NCBI GenBank assembly: GCA_016928975.1
Contig: JAFGJR010000225.1
Span: 1 to 14,464 of the forward strand
From: Sedimentisphaerales bacterium
GTDB lineage: Bacteria > Planctomycetota > Phycisphaerae > Sedimentisphaerales > SG8-4
Reading direction: 5' to 3'
DNA: 14,464 nucleotides
In this document: one piece after another, positions 1 through 7,442 of the stretch
Layout: every line of letters begins with the position of its first letter
How positions within the stretch are numbered: position 1 is the stretch's first letter
Position numbers and translations under genes: made by a program
Notes under the pieces: generated by a model
Seen by the model: the letters and a program-made list of their open reading frames with translations, nothing else
Databases searched by the model: none
What the model was told of the DNA's origin: nothing

Positions 1-70
1 TCAAGACGAAAAGTAACATAAATCCATACAAAATAAACACTTATCACATCTTCTTGCAATGTCCCGACTT

Positions 71-99
71 TTGACGCAGGCGTCTTGCTTTGCTAAAAA
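71..99 (+). promoter_or_regulatory. Putative sigma70-type promoter for the radical SAM gene
   Basis: TTGACG at 71-76 is followed by a 17-base spacer and TAAAAA at 94-99, giving a start near 106. It lies in a locally AT-rich stretch (about 1-115) that contrasts with the GC-rich genes, and points toward the radical SAM gene. The -35 is close to consensus and the -10 is weak. It was identified only by motif and spacing. Confidence 0.4.
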
Positions 100-224
100 T
101 CAGGAAAAGACCGATGCCGCGCGCAAGGTTCTGCCCCGGGCCGTGTAGATAGGGGGTGGACAGCAGCTCGTGGCTACTGTCCCTGAGGTACGAGTTGGCA
201 CGAAAAGCAACTGGAGTCCCGATC

Positions 225-1367
225 ATGAGGCCTGTGGAGAAACTCATCGAAGACTTTCGCAAGACAATCGGCAAGGTCCCGGCGGACCAGCTCCGCAAGC
301 AGAATCTCCTGTCCGATCCGCAAGGGCTCCTCGACATCTTCCGGCAGGGGGAACAGAGACGGCTAGGAAATGAGTCACGTTACCAAACGCCCATCCCGCG
401 TTTCTGCATCTTCTCCGTGACCTGGAAGTGCAATCTCCGTTGTGTCGGGTGCTATGCAAGACGCTATGCTTCCCAGGGCGACCTTCAGATCCCGGAAATC
501 GAGGCGATCATCCGCCGAGCCTGCGAACTCGGGACGTACATCTTCATGATTGCCGGGGGAGAGCCGCTTCTGGTTCCTGACCTGCTTGAAATTCTGGCGA
601 GCATCAAGCAGGCGTTCTTCTTCCTGTTCACCAACGGCACACTGGTTCGCGATTGTCATGCCGAGATCCTCTCGAAGACCTACAATATCCTCCCGATTCT
701 CTCCATCGAGGGGCCAGAGAGCATTACGGACGGCCGCAGAGGCAGCGGAGTCGGCGCGCGTCTGAACGAAGCGATGAGACTCCTGACCGGCTCCAATATC
801 GCATTCGGCTTCTCCACCATGGTCACTCACGCGAACCTGCGCACGGTGCTGTCGAGACAGTGGATGGACACCATGTGGGACAGCGGCGCCCGGTACGGCT
901 TCCTGATCGATTACATCCCATTCCCGAGCGACCGGAACGGCGAACTCGCGCTGACTGAAGAAGACATGCGGGAAAAAGAGCCCATCGTAGAGGTCCTGAA
1001 CAGCGAGGGACGCCCATTGCTTACGAACTTCCCTGCCGGCGAGTACATCAACTCGGTGTGCCAGGGAGCGGGAAGAGGCTTCATTCATATCAACGCGGAC
1101 GGCAACGTGGAACCTTGCCCATTCAGTCACTATGCGAAAGACAACGTTCGCGACAAGGACCTGATCGACATACTCCGGTCGGATTTCTTCACGGAACTGA
1201 GAGGGAGGACGGCCGCGATGGCTAATCCCACCGGCGGTTGCCTGCTCTTCGAAAATCAGCAGATGGTGGAATCCGTCGCGGCCGGCACCGGCGCCTTCTG
1301 CACGGAGAGGGTCGGTCGAACAGGCGACTGCGGGGAATTGGCAGGGTCCGGCGCCTGCGTCACATAA
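225..1367 (+). CDS. Radical SAM protein with SPASM-like C-terminal Fe-S domain
   Basis: A radical S-adenosylmethionine enzyme, expected to bind a [4Fe-4S] cluster and cleave SAM to a 5'-deoxyadenosyl radical; its substrate is unknown. Counted from the upstream GTG at 156, the cluster motif CNLRCVGC (CX3CX2C) has its cysteines at 92, 96 and 99, and GGEP (SAM-binding) is at 134-137. A SPASM-like pattern CX13GX4C spans C302-C321, with a further Cys at 362, so an auxiliary cluster is likely. The tail adds C382, C392 and C401, beyond the usual 'GGCxLF' ending. Start: ATG at 225 has GGAG eight bases upstream (213-216). GTG at 156, directly after an in-frame stop, gives a 403-residue version but has no well-spaced ribosome site. 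From 225 the product is 380 residues. No convincing peptide precursor gene is adjacent, so maturase versus other chemistry cannot be decided. Confidence 0.85.
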   Translation: MRPVEKLIEDFRKTIGKVPADQLRKQNLLSDPQGLLDIFRQGEQRRLGNESRYQTPIPRFCIFSVTWKCNLRCVGCYARRYASQGDLQIPEIEAIIRRACELGTYIFMIAGGEPLLVPDLLEILASIKQAFFFLFTNGTLVRDCHAEILSKTYNILPILSIEGPESITDGRRGSGVGARLNEAMRLLTGSNIAFGFSTMVTHANLRTVLSRQWMDTMWDSGARYGFLIDYIPFPSDRNGELALTEEDMREKEPIVEVLNSEGRPLLTNFPAGEYINSVCQGAGRGFIHINADGNVEPCPFSHYAKDNVRDKDLIDILRSDFFTELRGRTAAMANPTGGCLLFENQQMVESVAAGTGAFCTERVGRTGDCGELAGSGACVT

Positions 1368-1368
1368 T

Positions 1369-1396
1369 TCCGGGCGGGGCCGCTAGTCCGCCGGGA
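1369..1396. terminator. Possible bidirectional hairpin between convergent genes
   Basis: Arms 1369-1377 and 1388-1396 form an inverted repeat with 8 of 9 pairs and a 10-base loop. It lies just after the radical SAM stop and overlaps the stop codon of the convergent SGNH hydrolase gene, where a shared terminator would be expected. There is no T-run on either side, so intrinsic termination is uncertain. Confidence 0.3.
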
Positions 1397-2642
1397 GCAG
1401 CTCGTAACTGTGGGACCTGGGCTGGGCAGCGAGACGCTGTTGGGCGACCATGTCGGCTTCCACGGCGTCCAGGGCTTCGATGGCCTGGGGCACGTGGGGC
1501 AGGGACAGTTGGGCCAGGAACACCTGCAACTCGCGCCAGCGTGCGGCGTGGATATTGTTGTGCTTGATCGTCAGGTCGTGCACCGTCTGGGCCTGGCGGA
1601 CCATCGGGGTCGGGAACTCCGCGAGGTTCACGCCTTCCGCCAGTTGGCCGGCGGTGAAGGCGCCGATTGGGTCGCCGTCGATCTTGAGGACGTATTTCCG
1701 GCCGTTCAAGCCGGTGACCTTCAGGGGCTGCCAATTCAGGGCCTGCAAGAAATCGGAGCTTCGCACCACCAGCTTCATCGCCGGGTCTTTCAGGTCCAGG
1801 GGCATCGGCAGGGCCTTGTCGCTCTGCGTCCAGGTCAGGCCGTTGGAGGCCTTGAGGTCCGAGACGGTGGCGTTCTCCACGCGAAGGGTCTGGCCCTTGG
1901 TCACGTCGATCTCTACAGCCGTAACGATCGCGGGGGCGTTCCACGCTTTGAGCAATGCCTCGGCCATCAGCAGATGCCCGCTCGGGCCGGGATGGACCCG
2001 GTCGCCGATGATCTTTTTGGCGGTTTCCGCATCCGCGGCTTTGGCCTTCTCCAAGGCGGCCACGACCGATGCGTTCAGGTCCGCCACGTCGCACTTCTGC
2101 CTGCGGGCCAGCTCTTCGACGTACCGGCCGTAACGGACCAGCACCGCGTTGTAGCCGCCTTCGAAGTTGGGCGGCCGGGTGACATCGTCGTAGGGCGACG
2201 GCTGGATCAGGGTGATCCGGATGCCGGGAAGGGTGCTCTGGATGCTGTCGAGCATGTGCTGATAGCCGCTGGAGTAGGTGTTGAAGATGCCATCGTCAAA
2301 CGCCCGGTAACTGCCGTCGTTCATGCCGAGCATGATCGTCAGGACCGTGGGTTTGTACGCGAAGACGTCGCGAGCCAGGCGCAGGTCGATCGGGCCGGCC
2401 CAGCCGCCGGTGACGCGGTCGCCGCCGACGCCGGAATGCACGAAGCTGACCTCAAGCTCCGGCAGGCGAGTCACCACGTAGGTCTCGACGTACGTGGTGT
2501 AAAGGCGCTGCTCCGTGATGCTGTCGCCGTAGAAGACGACCCGGTCGCCGTCTTTGAGATAGAAGCTGCCCTGTGCCGAGACGACCCCGGTCAACAACAA
2601 CCAAGCCAACAAGACACCCAGCACCACCGGTCGCGATCTCAT
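1383..2642 (-). CDS. Secreted SGNH/GDSL-family hydrolase
   Basis: An exported esterase, lipase or carbohydrate-deacetylase-type enzyme of the SGNH superfamily; the substrate cannot be read from sequence. Counted from the ATG at 2642 (419 residues), residues 1-23 form a signal peptide: MRSR, then a hydrophobic run ending VVSA-Q. The four family blocks are present: GDSIT with nucleophile S41, G73 in GVGGDR, N108 in GMND, and catalytic D214/H217 in GDRVHP. Residues about 225-419 are a beta-rich and helical extension beyond the usual ~200-residue core. Its role is unknown. The start is chosen because GGAGGT lies four bases upstream and the signal peptide begins exactly there. An in-frame upstream ATG at 2726 would put 28 cysteine- and arginine-rich residues before the signal peptide and is unlikely. 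The gene is monocistronic, convergent with the radical SAM gene and divergent from the kinase gene. Confidence 0.88.
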   Translation of the reverse strand: MRSRPVVLGVLLAWLLLTGVVSAQGSFYLKDGDRVVFYGDSITEQRLYTTYVETYVVTRLPELEVSFVHSGVGGDRVTGGWAGPIDLRLARDVFAYKPTVLTIMLGMNDGSYRAFDDGIFNTYSSGYQHMLDSIQSTLPGIRITLIQPSPYDDVTRPPNFEGGYNAVLVRYGRYVEELARRQKCDVADLNASVVAALEKAKAADAETAKKIIGDRVHPGPSGHLLMAEALLKAWNAPAIVTAVEIDVTKGQTLRVENATVSDLKASNGLTWTQSDKALPMPLDLKDPAMKLVVRSSDFLQALNWQPLKVTGLNGRKYVLKIDGDPIGAFTAGQLAEGVNLAEFPTPMVRQAQTVHDLTIKHNNIHAARWRELQVFLAQLSLPHVPQAIEALDAVEADMVAQQRLAAQPRSHSYELLPAD

Positions 2643-2702
2643 AATGACCTCCGAATACATGGCGTGACCATCACAGCAACATTGAGTACGACTGCGCCGT
2701 GA

Positions 2703-2731
2703 ACGATAGGTCATAATACGCCTCACGTCAA
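2703..2731 (-). promoter_or_regulatory. Putative promoter for the SGNH hydrolase gene
   Basis: Reading the minus strand, TTGACG (2726-2731) is separated by 17 bases from TATCGT (2703-2708), which predicts a start near 2696 and a leader of about 54 bases before the ATG at 2642. The -35 matches consensus at five of six positions and the -10 is moderate. Identified by motif and spacing only. Confidence 0.42.
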
Positions 2732-2832
2732 GGGCCAGGGGACTCCCTTCGTCTCAGAAATCTGCGGTCGCAGCCCACGCTGCAAATTCGTTGCCTGTCG
2801 CGGACAGGAAACCCGTTGACGTTTTGGGTCGA

Positions 2833-2844
2833 TATAATGGAGGT
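2833..2844 (+). promoter_or_regulatory. -10 box fused to a Shine-Dalgarno-like sequence at the kinase start
   Basis: A perfect TATAAT (2833-2838) is followed immediately by GGAGGT (2839-2844), which abuts the ATG at 2845. Transcription normally begins about seven bases after the -10, here at or next to the ATG, so the mRNA may be leaderless. GGAGGT at zero spacing would not work as a normal ribosome site. No -35 lies at the usual distance; a TTGACG at 2816-2821 is only 11 bases away. Confidence 0.4.
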
Positions 2845-3894
2845 ATGGTCAAAGGTGGAGCACATTTCTCTTCAGAGGAGCTGGTGAAGGTGCTGAGCCA
2901 CTACGATATCGGGGTGGTGCACCGGGTGACGCCGTTGACTGGTGGGGACCGGCGAGCGCCGAAAGTCGTGGTGGCGGCGGAGAAAGGGACGTTTCTACTC
3001 AAGCGTCGGCCGCGACGCCGGGACGACCTGGCGCGCGTCACCTTCGCGCACGCGATTGGGAGGCAATTGGCCGAGCGGTCCTTCCCGGTGACGGCCCTGC
3101 TGACCACGGTCGATGACGGCAGGACGGCCCTGAGCCTTGAGAACCACATCTACGAGTTCTTCCGGTTCGTGGAGGGCTCGCGCTGCGACGGCTCGGTCGA
3201 GGCCACGCGAGAAGCCGGGCGGAAGTTGGCGCTGCTTCATAGGCATCTGGCGCGCGTGACGCTCACGGACGTGGACGTAACCGGGGGCGTCTGCGCGATG
3301 GACGCATGCTTCCACGACTCCGCGACGGTCCGGCGTCATCTCAAGCTGATCGGCTCGGGCCGGCGGACCGGGTCGCGGCACAAGGCCCGCGCGGTCGTCG
3401 AGTCGCTGCTCGTTCGCTACGACCGGTCCAGCGCCCGCGTCGACCGCTTCGGCTTCGCCACCTGGAAGCGGCAGGTCATTCACGGCGACTGGCACCCCGG
3501 CAATCTGCTCTTCGCCGGCGGCAGGATCGTCGCGATTCTCGATTTCGACTCGATTCGCATCGCGCCGCCGCCGACCGACCTGGCCAACGGCATGCTCCAG
3601 TTCTCCATCGTGGGCGACCAGACGGACCCCGCCGGCTGGCCCGACCATTTCGACCGGGACCGGCTGCTCGGCTTGCTCGACGGCTATCGCGAGGTCACGC
3701 GCCTGAGCGAGCGAAAGCTGCACAGCCTCGTGGACTTGATGATCGAGACGATGATTGCCGAGGCGGTGATGCCGGTGGCGGCGACGGGTTTCTTCGGCCA
3801 GCATAGCGGCTTGAGCTTCCTCGACATGATCGTCCGCAAGACCAAGTGGCTCCGCCGCTACCGCAAAGAGCTCACGCAGGCGATGCTGACGTGA
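2845..3894 (+). CDS. Aminoglycoside phosphotransferase (APH)-fold kinase
   Basis: A small-molecule kinase of the APH/choline kinase/homoserine kinase II/CotS superfamily, presumably cytoplasmic because no signal peptide is seen. Counted from ATG 2845 (349 residues), a likely ATP-binding lysine is K53 in TFLLKRR. The catalytic loop (Brenner's motif) is HGDWHPGN at 213-220 with D215, and the metal-binding DFD is at 233-235. The N-terminal segment LTGGDRRAPKVVV is a nucleotide-binding-lobe strand pattern. Sequence alone does not show antibiotic resistance; most stand-alone family members in environmental bacteria have unknown substrates. Start: ATG 2845 follows a perfect TATAAT and gives the expected N-terminus. 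TTG at 2791 would add 18 residues lying inside the promoter region, and GTG at 2884 with AGAGGAG upstream is a shorter alternative. It is divergent from the hydrolase gene and convergent with the CotH gene, so it is probably monocistronic. Confidence 0.85.
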   Translation: MVKGGAHFSSEELVKVLSHYDIGVVHRVTPLTGGDRRAPKVVVAAEKGTFLLKRRPRRRDDLARVTFAHAIGRQLAERSFPVTALLTTVDDGRTALSLENHIYEFFRFVEGSRCDGSVEATREAGRKLALLHRHLARVTLTDVDVTGGVCAMDACFHDSATVRRHLKLIGSGRRTGSRHKARAVVESLLVRYDRSSARVDRFGFATWKRQVIHGDWHPGNLLFAGGRIVAILDFDSIRIAPPPTDLANGMLQFSIVGDQTDPAGWPDHFDRDRLLGLLDGYREVTRLSERKLHSLVDLMIETMIAEAVMPVAATGFFGQHSGLSFLDMIVRKTKWLRRYRKELTQAMLT

Positions 3895-3918
3895 CACATG
3901 CAGGATCGTGGAGGCGCA

Positions 3919-6900
3919 CTACTGGCGCCCGGGCGATCCACCCGCCTGGAGGCTGGGGCGCCACGAATCTTTGTCGGAAGGACCGTTGGGATCGAGGCAT
4001 TCCAGGGAGTAGCCTTTGCCGTCGGTCGAGCCGTACCAGGCGTCGTCGTAGGTGAAGTCGAGGATCGTGCGGCCGATGGCGTCCCGCAGGGTGATCCGCT
4101 CGCCCTCGTTGGCCAGAGCCCCTTCGTATTGCCCTGCGATGTTCAGGCCGGGGCCGTACCGGTCGGTGAATGCCTGCACGTCGCGGACGACCAGCGTGTG
4201 CTCACCGGGCGTCAGCAGAAGGCCCGGAAAGACGAAGTCGATTCCACCAGCAAAGTGGACCATGCTCAGGTCGATACTCTCGGCGCCTGTGTTGACCAGT
4301 TCCACAAACTCGTCGTTGGGCTCCGGCGGGTGGTACATGATCTCGGAGATTCGCAGGCTCTCCATGACCGGCCCGACGGCGAAGGTGGCGTCGGCCACCG
4401 GGCTCCACTGACCACCCTGGTACGCACGCGCCTTGATCTGCACGCTTCGAGTCAGCTCGACCGGTCCGGCGTATTCGCAAGCGGAAGCGGATATCCCTTC
4501 TCCGAAGATCGGCTCGTCGCTGCCGAACATCTCCACGGCCAGCAGGAAGAACGAATCGTCGGTGGCGTTGAGGGCGTGAATCGCCAGGATGTTGTGTCCC
4601 GGATGCAGCAGGTTGGCAATACCGGGCGTCGCCACCCACACGCTGCCGGCCGTGTTCGGCCGGTCCGAGCACGTGGAGTTCCACGCCAATGCGGCGGGCC
4701 TATTGATCGAAGCCATCTCGACGCCGTTGATGTAGGCGATGAAACCGTCGTCACACTGGACTCGCAGAGCCAGGTGCGAGATGCCGGGCAGGTCGGCCCC
4801 GGCGACCGCAAAGGGAATCCGGACGTAGCAGGATGTGCGTTTGCTCATGGCCAGAGCAACATTGTAGCTGATGCGCGGATCCCGAACCCGGCCTCCGGTG
4901 TAGCCAACGGCGCCGCCTGCGCCGGGCACGATCGGTGTGCCTGCGGTCCAGCTCGCATCGTCGTACGGCTCACTGCCGCCTGTCCAGTCCCTGCCGATGT
5001 CCTGCTGGGGAACGAACACGCGTTTCTCGGCGTTCGCCGGGACGACTGGGACTAATGCGTTGACGTCCGCCGGGTGGGATGTGGTCCGGGGGTCAGAGCC
5101 ATCCGTCGTGTAATAGACCCTCCCTTCGCTGTCCGGATTGTCGATGGCCAGGGATGCTCCCGCACGGGTCGGCCCGCCGTACTGCTCTGTGCCCTCGATC
5201 TCGAGCACCGGGGCCTCCACGTTTGGGTAGAGTCCCGCTTGCCGCAATTGCTCGACAACAATCCCGCCTCGCGAAGGAAAGTAGTCCTCGATGATCCTGT
5301 CCCGCTCCGCCCTCCAGTTGTTACACAGGTTGTTCACTGTCGATGGCTGCTGATCGGCGCCCCAGCGAAAGGCCTCTGCCCAGATCGCCTTCTCGACGTC
5401 AGCGGCACGCGCGAGATAACGCTCAATGGAGCTTTGTGATGTAAGGGCGCCGTGGAAGAACTGCCGATGGATGTGATCGGCCACGAGCGTTCGGAACTCC
5501 GGGTCCATCGCCAGTTGATGAAACAGGAAGTGCGGGTCCTGTGCGCCTGGCACCGTCACGAGATTCTCGTTCAGGTTGTTGAGACTGAACTCCAGGTCCC
5601 AGGCCAGGAAGATGAATCCGCCTCCCGGCGTGCGGGGGCGCACGGCCCAGAAGTTGCGGGGTGGGCCGCCGAACCCTGAGGGACCGTCCGTGGTGCCGAT
5701 GTAGAAGACCATGAGCATGTAGTCGATGAACGACGGAATGTCCAGGTATTGGCAGAAGCGGTCGTAGCGGATCGGGTCGTCCAGGCCGGCGTCGGCCAGA
5801 TCGAACATGGCATTCCACGCCGCCAGGTCGCCGGCGACCACCTCGACGACGGACGGGTCGGGATCGGACACGCTCCTGGCCTTCAAGGCGTCGTATTGCT
5901 CCTTGTCCCCGCCGAGGTGAGCGGCGGCGAATCCATCGTCCGGCCGCTCCGTCAGGATGAACAGACCCCAATAGAGTCCGTTGATGTAAACGTGAACGGG
6001 GCGCCCGTAGGGAGTGAGCCGGTCCATGTCCCGCATCGTGTCCCGCGAGAATGGGTCGCGCATGTATTGCGGCCGGCCCCCCATGGCCCCGGTCCACGAG
6101 TCGTGCAGAGTGCAGCGAAGGATCAGCGAGTCGAATTGCGTGACGTTGCAGTCCTTGAAGATCGGCGCGTCAAGCATGGACGGTCCGTACTGGCCTTTGA
6201 ACAGCATGCGCAGCGAGTGCTTGCCTCCCGGCGTGTTGCGGCTGACTCCGCCGTGGATGCGCAGGCCCGCGTTGACCTGGAAGGACAGAGGATCGACGGG
6301 GTCCACCCACTCGATCGACGCCGGCCGCTCCCACTCGATTCCCCTCCTCGTCGGATTGGCGTTGATCCCGGTCAGCGGATCGAAGAAGTCGTTCGGCTCC
6401 ATGACGATGCACACGGAGGGGATCGCCGTGAGGGCCGCTCGCAGGGCAGGGTCCGCCGTGCTGCTCTGAGCAAGCAAGAGGCTCCCACCAGGCAGGGATC
6501 GTCTGCGCACCGGCGGGACCGGCTCGGGGGTAGGCGTGGCGAGCTGCCCGGGGATGTCATCGATGAACAGATACGTGCACGATGTCACGGTGGAGTCTTT
6601 CCAGCCGGGCCTTGCGGCGATAGCTCGGATGCACGTGGTGTGTTCGACGCGAATCGGCTCGTCATACGGAAGCGCGTCGAACTGTCCGGTCTCGGTCCTC
6701 TTGGGCGCCGTTCCACCCAGCGTGTACCAAATCTGGGCGTCCTCCGTAGCGGTAGTCAGAGTCACGTCGAAGGGCTCATCATAGAACCCATGTTCCGCGC
6801 TGAACGTGACATCCGCCACGAAGCCCGCGAACGTCTGGCTGTTCGCAGCCCCCGGCGTCGGCCCTGCCATCGGGATCCAGTCGGTCCCTGCACCGGGATA

Positions 6901-7347
6901 CCGGCCAAAGGAGATGTCGGAGGTCTGCTGAGCAAAGGCGATGTAGTCCGCGAGAGTCACGCCGTCGGTGTCGAAGAGCGCGATTTCCTCGCCGTCGCTG
7001 CTGAGCTTGAAATTTGCGTGAAGGCCCGGAGCGTTGGGATTGTTGTCGGCCCAGATCAGCAGAAAGCCACCGGCGGGGATCGTCGTTTCGTCCGTCCGGC
7101 CAGTAGGTATGCGCCATTGGGTCGGGTCGTCGAGGTCGTCGGTCAAGAACATCCCGGCGACATCAACCGGCGCAGACCCGGGGTTGTGCAGCTCAATCCA
7201 GTCCTCGTACCGGCCTCCGTTGGTGGCCAGGCACGTGCTGTTGGAAGCCATGAACTCATTGATGCAGACTCGCGGCTGGGTAGACAGAGGCGCGACGCAC
7301 GCCAGGACCACGGCGATCCATCCCCTGCGACACCCGCCATTCTGCAC
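3919..7347 (-). CDS. Secreted CotH-family kinase-like protein with lamin-tail and chitobiase-like domains
   Basis: A large exported protein of 1142 residues. The CotH core belongs to a family of atypical protein kinases (Bacillus CotH phosphorylates spore coat proteins); an extracellular or cell-surface role is inferred here. Domains in order: signal peptide about 1-24; lamin-tail domain about 25-165 (CINEFMASN, WIELHNPG); chitobiase C-terminal-type beta domain about 180-262 (IWYTLGGTAP); CotH core about 310-690, with RIHGGVSR at 363-370, VYINGLYWGLFILTE near 453-467 and WDLEF at 583-587, the probable metal-binding aspartate region; a second chitobiase-like domain (VYYTTDGSDP, 744-753) interrupted by an inserted galactose-binding-like beta domain (about 775-943) and resuming to about 990; and a second lamin-tail domain about 997-1135. 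Start: GTG at 7347 with GGAGG seven bases upstream; no in-frame ATG is nearby. It lies 95 bases downstream of an M56 protease gene but has its own candidate -10. Physiological substrate unknown. Confidence 0.86.
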   Translation of the reverse strand: MQNGGCRRGWIAVVLACVAPLSTQPRVCINEFMASNSTCLATNGGRYEDWIELHNPGSAPVDVAGMFLTDDLDDPTQWRIPTGRTDETTIPAGGFLLIWADNNPNAPGLHANFKLSSDGEEIALFDTDGVTLADYIAFAQQTSDISFGRYPGAGTDWIPMAGPTPGAANSQTFAGFVADVTFSAEHGFYDEPFDVTLTTATEDAQIWYTLGGTAPKRTETGQFDALPYDEPIRVEHTTCIRAIAARPGWKDSTVTSCTYLFIDDIPGQLATPTPEPVPPVRRRSLPGGSLLLAQSSTADPALRAALTAIPSVCIVMEPNDFFDPLTGINANPTRRGIEWERPASIEWVDPVDPLSFQVNAGLRIHGGVSRNTPGGKHSLRMLFKGQYGPSMLDAPIFKDCNVTQFDSLILRCTLHDSWTGAMGGRPQYMRDPFSRDTMRDMDRLTPYGRPVHVYINGLYWGLFILTERPDDGFAAAHLGGDKEQYDALKARSVSDPDPSVVEVVAGDLAAWNAMFDLADAGLDDPIRYDRFCQYLDIPSFIDYMLMVFYIGTTDGPSGFGGPPRNFWAVRPRTPGGGFIFLAWDLEFSLNNLNENLVTVPGAQDPHFLFHQLAMDPEFRTLVADHIHRQFFHGALTSQSSIERYLARAADVEKAIWAEAFRWGADQQPSTVNNLCNNWRAERDRIIEDYFPSRGGIVVEQLRQAGLYPNVEAPVLEIEGTEQYGGPTRAGASLAIDNPDSEGRVYYTTDGSDPRTTSHPADVNALVPVVPANAEKRVFVPQQDIGRDWTGGSEPYDDASWTAGTPIVPGAGGAVGYTGGRVRDPRISYNVALAMSKRTSCYVRIPFAVAGADLPGISHLALRVQCDDGFIAYINGVEMASINRPAALAWNSTCSDRPNTAGSVWVATPGIANLLHPGHNILAIHALNATDDSFFLLAVEMFGSDEPIFGEGISASACEYAGPVELTRSVQIKARAYQGGQWSPVADATFAVGPVMESLRISEIMYHPPEPNDEFVELVNTGAESIDLSMVHFAGGIDFVFPGLLLTPGEHTLVVRDVQAFTDRYGPGLNIAGQYEGALANEGERITLRDAIGRTILDFTYDDAWYGSTDGKGYSLECLDPNGPSDKDSWRPSLQAGGSPGRQ

Positions 7348-7398
7348 AGCCGCACCTCCGGACTATCACAAGCCAGACAGCTATCATCCGACTCGCTG

Positions 7399-7404
7399 AT
7401 TATA
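7399..7404 (-). promoter_or_regulatory. Perfect -10 box upstream of the CotH gene
   Basis: On the minus strand TATAAT occurs at 7399-7404, predicting a start near 7392 and a leader of about 45 bases to the GTG at 7347. No recognisable -35 exists at 16-18 bases, so this is a partial promoter match. It would allow the CotH gene to be expressed independently of the upstream BlaI/M56 operon. Confidence 0.35.
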
Positions 7405-7442
7405 CCAGATGTCGGGATGGATGGCGGTGCGAAATCCATCTT

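Noticed and set aside
9..60. Short AT-rich A-runs at the left edge as an attachment site or origin
   Set aside because: No direct repeats, DnaA-box cluster or integrase; ordinary AT-rich promoter-upstream DNA fits.
59..148. 29-codon ORF just before the radical SAM gene, tempting as a modified-peptide precursor
   Set aside because: No ribosome site precedes it, the candidate promoter lies inside it, and it has only one cysteine and no leader/core pattern.
2845..3894. Kinase as an aminoglycoside resistance gene
   Set aside because: It has the general APH catalytic motifs, but nothing specific to known resistance enzymes, and no mobile context.
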